A DNA stretch of 64,000 nt, taken from positions 23,117,631 through 23,181,630 of the forward strand of contig OY294070.1 of NCBI GenBank assembly GCA_958510875.1, read 5' to 3'. The translations under genes were made by a program, and so were the position numbers. The notes beneath the pieces were generated by a model, which had not been told where the DNA came from, ran no database searches, and saw only the letters and a program-made list of their open reading frames with translations. The DNA is from Endomychus coccineus. Taxonomy: Eukaryota > Arthropoda > Insecta > Coleoptera > Endomychidae. Shown here one piece after another: positions 56,901 through 64,000 of this stretch; the stretch's first letter is position 1, and each line of letters opens with the position of its first letter.

Positions 56901-58518
56901 TAGTCCAGTAAATGAAGCCCAAAATCGACCCGACTTCGGCGATTTTTTGCTCATGAACCGACGTTTAAGGGCTTGTTTGATTCGTTATGATCCCTAGATC
57001 AAAGATGGACACTTCTTATTTCTGACAAATTGTTTATATTGTTAATAAACAATAAATAGTGTTAAATAATGGCTTCATCCAGAACGATCTTTAAAAAATT
57101 GAAAACTGCCGTTTTTATTGTTTTTAATCCTCTAAATGTTGATTTTCATATGCCTAATCGGTAAACAAAGTGCTCTTAATGATCTAATTTGTTGATAAAC
57201 TAATTGTTTATTAACAAATGCTCGAGAAAATCAAAGTTACCTAAATGTCCGATATTGGACTCGTTTTCGGATATTTTTTACTCAATAATCGCAATTTTGA
57301 ATGCGAAATTACAATTAACCATTAATATAATTTATTTATTAACAAATTGTTAATTAACAATTGCTCAAAAAAATAAAAGTTATCGATATTACAGTTGTTT
57401 TCGGATATTTTAGAGTCAATAATCATGATTTCGCATGTAAAAATAAAATTTATTGTTAATATCATTTGTTAACAAATGCTTGAAAAAATCAAAATTATCT
57501 AAATGTTCGATATTGGACTCGGTTTCGGATATTTTTTACTCAATAATCGCAATTTTGAATGCGAAATTACAATTAACCATTAACATAATTTATTGATTAA
57601 CAAATTGTTAATTAACAATTGCTCAAAAAATATAAGTTATCGATATTACAGTTGTTTTCGGATATTTTTGAGTTAATAATCATGATTTTTAATGTGAATC
57701 TCCAAATAATTGTTAATATAATTTGTTTATTAATTTATGCTCAACAAAATGAATGTTATCTAAATGCTCGATATTACTGTCGTTTTCGGAAATTTTTGAC
57801 TCAAGAATCATGATTTTGAATGTGTAACTTGAATTAATTGTTAATGGAGTTTGTTAATTAATAAATGCTCGAAAAAATGAATTTTATCATAATGTTCGAT
57901 ATTACAGTCGTTTTTTTTATATTTTTTAATAAAAAATAATGTTTCTTAATATAAAACTGAAATTAATTCTACAAATGCTCGCACAAAAAACCTGAAATCA
58001 TGATTATTGACTCAAAAATATCCGAAAACTACTGTAATATCGATAACTTTTATTTTTTTGAGCAATTGTTAATTAACAATTTGTTAATAAATAAATTACA
58101 TTAATGGTTAATTGTAATTTCGCATTCAAAATTGCGATTATTGAGTAAAAAATATCCGAAAACGAGTCCAATATCGAACATTTAGGTAACTTTGATTTTC
58201 TCGAGCATTTGTTAATAAACAATTGGTTTATCAACAAATTAGATTAAGAGCACTTTGTTTACCGATTAGGCATATGAAAATCAACATTTAGATGATTAAA
58301 AACAATAAAAACTGCAGTTTTCAATTTTTTAAAGATCGTTCTGGATGAAGCCATTATTTAACACTATTTATTGTTTATTAACAATATAAACAATTTGTCA
58401 GAAATCAAAAGTGTCCATCTTTGATCTAGGGATCATAACGAATCAAACAAGCCCTTAAACGTCAAAATCGGTTCATGAGCAAAAAATCGCCGAATCAAAT
58501 GCTTCATTTACTGGACTA
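56901..58518. mobile_element. Foldback transposon with TAA target duplication and satellite-like interior
   Basis: The ends are TAGTCCAGTAAATGAAGC and its inverse. TAA flanks both sides (56898-56900, 58519-58521), and removing the element restores the PLE-1 text. Arms pair over about 520 bp (56901-57435 against 58001-58518). A 3-bp TAA duplication is what PIF/Harbinger transposons make; no transposase is present to confirm. The centre is a tandem array. Confidence 0.85.
57217..57990 (+). repeat. Satellite-like array, about 128-bp monomers in 256-bp dimers
   Basis: Monomer starts (AA.AA(T)TGCTC) fall at about 57217, 57353, 57472, 57610, 57735 and 57863. Types alternate: one has ATTGGACTCG, the next ATTACAGTTG. 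Types recur every 255-257 bp. Two further monomers lie inverted in the right arm (58000-58210). Confidence 0.82.
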
Positions 58519-58899
58519 TAACTTAATGAATTAATTCTTGCAAATTCCTACATGCATCCTTATAATGTTAAAAGAATATTTTGGGTAGAATGCTAGGAGT
58601 ATATTCCAGAGGCCAGACCTTCTTTTATTACTTAATAAATCATGACATCTGGTTCGAAAATAAATACTTGAACTCGCCTCGTTTGTTAGTCGTTCATAGA
58701 CTTTGATGAAATGTGTTCGTATTTTCTGAAAGTTCTACTAAGTAGTGGATTCTTGATATTATACTTATAACATTGTTTTGTTATAGTTTCGATTTCGTGT
58801 TTCTGTTCGTTTCGGCGGCATTTTAAATGAAATTGGTGCCATAAGGACGCTTTGTGTTAATACAAATAGTTTTAAGTAATCAGGTTATTGAAATAATAA

Positions 58900-58941
58900 G
58901 TCTTCTGATGATGGTCGTGACACCGAATCGTACGTAAAGAC
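58900..58941 (+). ncRNA. Hammerhead-ribozyme-like motif, copy 8
   Basis: GTCTT, CTGATGA, T, GGTC-GTGA-CACC, GAATCGTACGTA, AAGAC. Stem I is perfect. One stem II pair is lost and GAAAC is changed to GAATC. In sense at the 3' end of copy H. Confidence 0.63.
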
Positions 58942-58995
58942 GAAAATATAAAGCATAAGTGTTAATGTGACCTATTCCCGAGAATTTATATATAA

Positions 58996-59721
58996 AACAT
59001 ATTTATTGCCGAAATGTTATTATTTTTAGGTCATAACATTTGGGTGTCACCTGTTATTTGATGAAGTCGTGAAAATTCAAACGTCAAATACTCAATATTT
59101 TTTCAAGACAAATACGGAAGATAGCTGTTGTCAAAATATCGCCCAAAGGTCAAGCTTCAGAATAATATAAAAATTTTGCTCATCCCACATACAGTAGCGA
59201 AGAAATTGTGTTAAATGTACTCAACATCGAGGTTTGTGAAATACCAAGCTTATTGTAATTCCAAATTTTGCTTGTACAGAAGTTGTAAAGCAAGTTACAA
59301 CATACACACATGGACTGGAAACTTATCAAAGAATTTGAAAAACCTATGCACACACACAACCGTTCGACCGCTATTCCATGGCGTACTAGATCCTCTAGTT
59401 TCCTTAATTTTCATCCGATAATTATGAAATTAAACAATTCGAATAGGAGTGAGTTTATTTATACTATTTCAACAATAACAAGAACAATAACAATCAGAAG
59501 TAGTACGAATTACAACATTTGCTCTGGATGATCCGCTGTTCCTCCGTGTTAATTTGGAATTGAATTTTTTTTCTAAGATACATGGGTGATTGGCAGTCAT
59601 GGCTTGCTTAGAATAACCGCTACATTGCACGCACGCCTGTGATTTTCATTAAAAATCAAATAGTCAAACGTCAAAAATATTCTTCATTAGTCCTTGTGAC
59701 CCGTTTATTTTTGCCAGTGTT
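58996..59721. other. Intergenic, nothing recognised
   Basis: Two overlapping short plus frames at 59215-59531 show no domain. The segment may include the 5' leader of the next transposon, but no TIR was found. Confidence 0.4.
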
Positions 59722-60214
59722 CGCTAACGAACAACTAACCGATATTCATTTTATGTGTATGGCTTCTGCCACGGAAACGCAAATGCAGCTGGACGAGAAT
59801 ATTGGAGACGGTATCCGAATAGGCGTTTTCCTTCGGTGCGAACGTCCCTTAGAATCCATAGAAATCTTCAAAAACGAGGTAGCCTTGAACATCAGAGCGA
59901 CAATGATTTCACGGCATGACGGAGCTCCACCCCATTTTGCTCGAAACGTCCGCAGATATTTGGGAGAAACCTATCTAACATGGATTGGTCGGGTAGGAAC
60001 AGTTCCCTGGCCTGCCAGGTCATCCGAACTCACACCTCTCGATCTTTTTGCCTGGTGCTACATGAAAGTGGAAGTTTGCGAGAAGCCAATTCACACGGAG
60101 GAAGAAATGAGGCAACGTATCATTGAGAAAAAAAGATATCTTTTTCATAGAAAAAACTCCAAAGACGGAAAATGTTATTTCCAGAAATATGACTATTTAC
60201 TCGCCAACCATTGA
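59722..60214 (+). pseudogene. Internally deleted mariner-superfamily transposase
   Basis: An N-terminal start (FANEQLTDIHFMCMASAT) is fused to the second half of the catalytic domain: MISRHDGAPPHFARNVRRYL with D2, then WPARSSELTPLDLF with D3. The D1 region and most of the helix-turn-helix DNA-binding part are missing. The usual SPD is changed to SSE, but the D3 position (LTPLD) remains, 40 residues after D2. The initial Met seems to be changed (GTG before FAN). The frame stays open to 60214 across the deletion point, an unusual state for a decayed copy. Confidence 0.78.
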
Positions 60215-60223
60215 ACTACGTAA

Positions 60224-60421
60224 CTTTCGGACGGAAGATGCTATCGACTTGCGGCTTATGCCATTCGCTTCAGAATCATCGAATTAGTGCGAAAAGATAT
60301 TATCTGCAAAGCTATGGACGGAAAGGTGATATGCAACAAAAACAAAGTTGGTGCCATGACAGTTCCCTGCGGAACGTGCGTTTGTTGTAGTGGTTTACGT
60401 TTTCTTGAAGATGTCGAATAA
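60224..60421 (+). other. Open frame with Cys-rich end, no start codon
   Basis: I do not recognise it. The 65-codon frame contains YAIRFRIIELVRKDIICKAM and ends VPCGTCVCCSGLRFLEDVE. Its only Met residues are internal. Local GC is higher than around it. It could be an exon, part of the transposon's C-terminal flank, or chance. Confidence 0.2.
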
Positions 60422-60539
60422 CGTTTTGCCAAAATTCATTAAAATATATCTGTTCATGTAAGAACGCGAAAATAAATTTTTTTTTGCAATAAATGGATGT
60501 TAAAATCAGGAAAAAGTAACAAATATTATAAACTAGATC

Positions 60540-61435
60540 ATCAGAACATTCAGCTTATGAGAGAGAACTCCTAGAGAAGAAACTAAGGATATTAACATTA
60601 TCCAAAATAAAACCGATATCAAATTTAATGAAACCGAAATGAGTTCTAAGAATTTACCTCCGGAGGATCTGATTAATGATATTGTTGGTCTCTCAACTTT
60701 CGAAATAATATTATTATTCGTAACAAGAATAACAAAATTCTTGGACATTTAAATAAATATTATAAAAGTACATCCAATAGTTTTAATTATATCTATAAAT
60801 CATTGATGGAAAAAAACTGTTATCACTTGAGAGCACATAATGGAAATTCCATTGTAATTATGAACAAAGAGGTAAATTCAGTAAATACCTTGTTGACTGA
60901 TGATCAAATTTCCAGAAACCCTTTATCTAAATGAGTTAACTTAGTAAAGCAATTATTAAAATCATGTTTGTATTTAAAATACTAACTTGGAATTTCGAAT
61001 CCTTATATAATATATTGCTTAAGCAAAATTCATGAACCAAGTAATTCCATGAGACTAGCCATTTCAAAAGTGAATTGTCTCTATCATAGCAAAATGGTAA
61101 GTTGGGGAATTCATCAACTTCCAAGAGGCACCAAGTTATTGTGAAAATTTTTTGGAACTAATTGCAAAATAGAAAGATTTCAAATTTGAACCTGGTGATA
61201 TTCTCGTTTCATTCGACGTAGAATTCCTGAGTCGATGAACATTTTAAAGAAATGGCTTTCAAATATTAATATCCCCGAAACAAACTGCACTGAATCAAAA
61301 GTTTTCGAAAGTTTGATATAGATATGTCCATGATATTTTCGCGATTATAAGTGAAGATTTTGATTTGCTTATTAGCAGATTCACTGCAGAAAAAGAAACA
61401 GATGAGCAGCTTCTTTTCCTTAATATTATGTTTAA
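60540..61435 (+). pseudogene. Penelope-like element PLE-3, RT fragment 1
   Basis: Plus strand, many frames: NYIYKSLMEKNCYHLRAHNG, NSIVIMNKEVNSV, LLTDDQISRNPLSK, then a relic of the PKIH box (LSKIHEP), motif A (GDILVSFDVE) near 61205 and motif C altered to RYVHDIFAII near 61320, followed by FLNIM. Motif B is missing, with about 90 bp between motifs A and C where a full element has several hundred. It differs clearly from PLE-1 and PLE-2. It ends where PLE-1 copy I begins. Confidence 0.72.
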
Positions 61436-62875
61436 TATATAAATTTTCGGGAAATAGGTCACACTAACACATGTGCTTAATATTTTGTTTTTACGTACGT
61501 TTCGGTCTCACGACCATCATCAGGAGAGACGTATTATGTCTAAAATGGGATTTCTGAAAACTAATTCTATCGGCACAAAGCGTCCTTATCGCACCAATTT
61601 CAATTGAAAATGGCCACGTCGCCGAAACGAACGGAAACACGAATAATCGAAACTGTAACACATTGATGTTTTAAGTATATGTATATGTATTGAGAATCTA
61701 CTGCTTAGCAATTTTCATATAATATACCAACTCATGTCAACAAAGTCGATATACGACTGAAACCAACAAATATAACGCTCAAGTATCTACTTACGAACAA
61801 GATGTTACAGATTTATGAGGTAATAGAAAAAGATTGTCAGACCTTATTAGAAATATTGTTATTTGAAAATTCTACCTAAAATATACTCTTAACATTATAA
61901 AGACGCATGTTGGAATCTGCAAGGGTTTTAATCAAATAAATTAGTATAAATCTAACTTAATGACTGAATATCAGTTCTATGATTTACAGAATTGGAGTCA
62001 CGTTTTATGTGAATCATCTCCAGAATAGATCTTTTATAATAATTGATTTCCTTAGTTAGAATATTAATATTTTTCTAATCGAATTGATGGTTATAATCAA
62101 AGCAATGGGGCTGTGAAATTTTCTAAAGTCATGTTTCTTGTAATACTACATATACTTATGGCCATACATTCATTGTTGTAAATATTGTTTAGAGATTCCT
62201 GTAGAAGTCCGCTTATCAATTTTTATACTGTGTGGGTTTGTTTATCTTTAGGTATTAAAGGTTTTTAGATTTGCAAAATATTTCCCAACACAGTTAGTAG
62301 GTTTATGCGCAACATTTGTATAATTTTTTAAAATACATTTCTCAATTTTTCCTGAGGTCTCCGGAATGTATGGTAATGTTATAAAATTATCTGTATTACC
62401 GTTTATATTATTTATTCATGAAGTTCCATTATAGATTTTATTTATTCTTTATTCAATGATGGGATTGAAAAATATTTTTGGGTGCCACTCATTTCCAGTG
62501 TATTACGATCAATTTTTGAATGTTCGGGACGGTCCTCTGGGTGGAACTATTTAACCGCGCAATCTGTAAGGCTATTTACAACACTTTTTTTTATAACTCA
62601 TTGGTGCAACTGAATTGAAGTGAAGATAACGTTGAGACCAAACTTCTTCAGTAAACCACGAAGTTTTTATTTTTCCATCTGCATCATGCCTGATGTTCAT
62701 ATCTAGGAAATTTATGTTTTTCTTCACTTCTATTTCACAAGTAAATAGAAGTTTACTGTGGAAATTGTTAAATTTATCGATCACGAAATTTTTTTTTTAT
62801 CATTGGGAACACATATTAGGCAATCATCTACATATCGCTTAGAGAATGCGGGTTGAAAATCTAATGAATTTATTA
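61436..62875 (-). pseudogene. PLE-1 copy I: RT end, GIY-YIG and complete 3' region
   Basis: Minus strand: a YVDD-region relic near 62830, then KFNNFHSKLLFTCEIEVKKN, INFLDMNIRHDADGKIK and EVWSQRYLHFNSVAP (62784-62572), then broken frames through the GIY-YIG area (62230-62100). The 3' untranslated region (CAAGGGTTTTAATCAAATAA near 61920, CTACCTAAAATATACTCTTA) runs to the ribozyme-like block and the end motif TATAAATTTTCGGGAAATAG at 61438. It carries the most complete 3' region of any copy in minus orientation. It lies between two PLE-3 pieces. Confidence 0.83.
61487..61530 (-). ncRNA. Hammerhead-ribozyme-like motif, copy 9
   Basis: GTCTCTC, CTGATGA, T, GGTC-GTGA-GACC, GAAACGTACGTA, AAAAC. Core, stem II and short stem III are perfect. 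Stem I is weakened by changes on both strands. In sense at the 3' end of copy I. Confidence 0.68.
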
Positions 62876-62879
62876 AAAT

Positions 62880-63178
62880 TCCTTTTGTATGGAGCAAATT
62901 TCTTCACTTTTAACAAAAATTTCTATAAACAAACGAGTGGATGCGTAATCCACAGTGTGCTTTCTCCTTTTTTGGACAATATTTTTCTGCGAACTCGGAA
63001 TTAAAATTAAATCAGTTCTCAAAAGTTTGGTATAGATACGCCGATGATATTTTCGCGATCATAAGTGAATATTTTGATTTACATGGCTTTTGAAGACGCT
63101 TAATAGCACATTCACTGTGGAAAAGGGTATAAGGAGCTTCCTTCCTTTGATATTATGATCACTACTTCGATTTCAATA
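62880..63178 (+). pseudogene. Penelope-like element PLE-3, RT fragment 2
   Basis: Plus strand: FYKQTSGCVIHSVLSPFLDN (motif B region, GS changed to HS), then after frame changes IDTPMIFS/RYADDIFAII text near 63040 (motif C) and ELPSFDIMI-like text near 63145. It overlaps the motif C segment of fragment 1, so these are two separate copies rather than two halves. It stops at the mariner terminus at 63179. Confidence 0.7.
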
Positions 63179-63727
63179 TACAGGGTGACATAGAAAAAAG
63201 TACCGTGCATAGTGTCAGGCGATAGATGACACTAAAATAAGAAAAAAAGTTCCCATGAACGTAGGTCCTCAACGCCTTTGTTCAAAAGATAAAGGGTGTT
63301 GAATTTTAATTTTTTGTTTGCTTTTTTTTGAATATTTTGGATAAACTTGTGATAATCGGACGAAATTTAGTATACAGGGGTTTTTTATCACGCTGAATTC
63401 AAATATGATCTTAGTTTTTTGATTACTGATATGAGGCGCCACCCCACATACAGGGTTCCATCTCCTTTGAATCGGTCCTAACTTTTTTGCCGCACACTGT
63501 ATGTCAATATCAACTAGAAAAATTTGTTTTCCCATCTTTCATGCTTAAGCAAGGGATACTTTGTCTAAGTCGCTAGAAGCAATGGTTTCCGGTGAAAATG
63601 CATCTAAAGCCGACAATGCACGAAAATTATTCAAAAGCACAAAAGTAACTTATTTGCAAATACAATGTTATAATACTCCAATAATTAAATTTTAATATGA
63701 AGAATAATGATCAATCAAAACAAAACA

Positions 63728-63930
63728 TTACGTTTTTAAAATATGTTCAAATTGTTGCCCTTGTACTTCAATACATTTTACCATTCGTAAAACAGTTTCT
63801 CCGTTTCGCAGAGTGCGACGAAAAAACAAATGAAATCTATGACACTTGCCAAACTAATGTAATAATTGTTAGAGGTATTTTGCGTTGTTGTTTAAGTTCT
63901 TCATTGATTTTCTTATTGATTTTTCAAAAT
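63728..63930 (-). pseudogene. Mariner-superfamily transposase C-terminal end
   Basis: Minus strand from 63820: RRTLRNGETVLRMVKCIEVQ, GQQFEHILKT and stop at 63728, the typical last residues of this superfamily (compare GGHFEHLI at 38319). Upstream text (KINKKINEELKQ near 63920) resembles the preceding region but needs a frame change. It points away from the N-terminus at 63942. No catalytic residue is included. Confidence 0.65.
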
Positions 63931-63941
63931 TGCTTTCTAAA

Positions 63942-64000
63942 ATGGTTCACTACATTTTTGAAGAATACAGGGACATGATTATGTGTTACGGCGAAGCTAG
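63942..64000 (+). CDS. Mariner-superfamily transposase N-terminus, partial
   Basis: ATG at 63942 opens MVHYIFEEYRDMIMCYGEA, the start of the first helix-turn-helix in the same style as MAVYENYEKYDMMVCFIQSN at 17235 and MPSIFTYDEYVDMLLIF at 2701. The window ends after 19 codons. The start context AAAATGG is good. Whether the rest is intact cannot be seen. Confidence 0.6.
   Translation, partial: MVHYIFEEYRDMIMCYGEA

Larger units (their letters stand above)
56500..58995 (+). pseudogene. PLE-1 copy H, split by a foldback at 56901-58518
   Basis: The plus strand is 5'-truncated at CLKKYDINVAHK (about 56500), then KYFSNLKPVIPKDKQTHTV and LNCLDCDGT. About 20 bp covering YTGIS are deleted, so the signature nuclease motif is gone. 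Coding continues in another frame (YGHKYSTRNKNLENSTALAK, FDYNHQFDYKNANIS) to SHIYTN at 56900. The foldback inserts there. After 58518 the 3' untranslated region resumes (TTCTTGCAAATTCCTACATG) and runs to the ribozyme-like block and the end GAGAATTTATATATAA near 58995. Confidence 0.85.
63181..64000 (+). mobile_element. Mariner-type transposon left end, runs off the window
   Basis: TA followed by CAGGGTGACATAGAAAAAAG at 63181 is a mariner-type terminus. About 550 bp of non-coding subterminal DNA follows (with another CATACAGGGTTCC at 63448), then transposase pieces on both strands. Confidence 0.7.

Noticed and set aside
60533..61124. Minus-strand ORFs of 62-71 codons
   Set aside because: They are antisense to the PLE-3 reverse transcriptase fragment.

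Overview
This window looks like gene-poor, AT-rich intergenic DNA from an insect nuclear genome. A beetle would fit the mix of elements, but that is inference. Nothing bacterial is present: there are no operons, ribosome binding sites, rRNA genes or CRISPR arrays. Almost every readable protein segment comes from a transposable element, and nearly all are broken by stops, frameshifts or deletions. I found no convincing multi-exon host gene. A 63-codon ORF at 23431, an unknown segment at 49790-50076 and a minus-strand TATA/initiator promoter near 34946 are the only possible host signals.

The dominant class is Penelope-like elements (PLEs). Family PLE-1 has at least nine coding copies or fragments (1-1517, 9710-14030, 20311-21815, 23941-24663, 30840-31370, 42050-42660, 44500-45060, 56500-58995, 61436-62875) plus detached 3' ends. 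It encodes a reverse transcriptase followed by a GIY-YIG-type endonuclease domain. Its 3' terminal region carries, in sense orientation, a roughly 42-nt sequence with the core and helices of a hammerhead ribozyme, and ten copies are listed. PLE-2 (8041-8605) and PLE-3 (60540-61435, 62880-63175) are separate families.

The second class is Tc1/mariner DNA transposons: 1631-3162, 10930-13277, 16645-19018, 32848-33711, 36635-39053, 59722-60214, 63181-64000 and some fragments. Several have very long terminal inverted repeats (TIRs, 480-655 bp). In two different families the TIR reaches past the transposase start codon, so a mirrored ATG lies at the far end. Non-LTR retrotransposon pieces make a third class: R2-like restriction-endonuclease types at 3421-4905 and 43015-44480, and jockey-like pieces at 5590, 8606, 30300, 31400, 45490 and 46905. 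tRNA-derived SINEs lie at 4998-7064.

The right half holds large foldback structures: 39420-40800, 50196-52192, 53396-55412 and 56901-58518. Each combines inverted arms with internal tandem repeats. Nesting gives a relative order: a mariner inserted into a PLE at 10930, a foldback inserted into a PLE at 56901, and a PLE-1 copy lying between two PLE-3 pieces at 61436. The best candidates for a noteworthy system are the ribozyme-bearing PLE termini, the mirrored-start-codon mariners and the satellite-bearing foldbacks.
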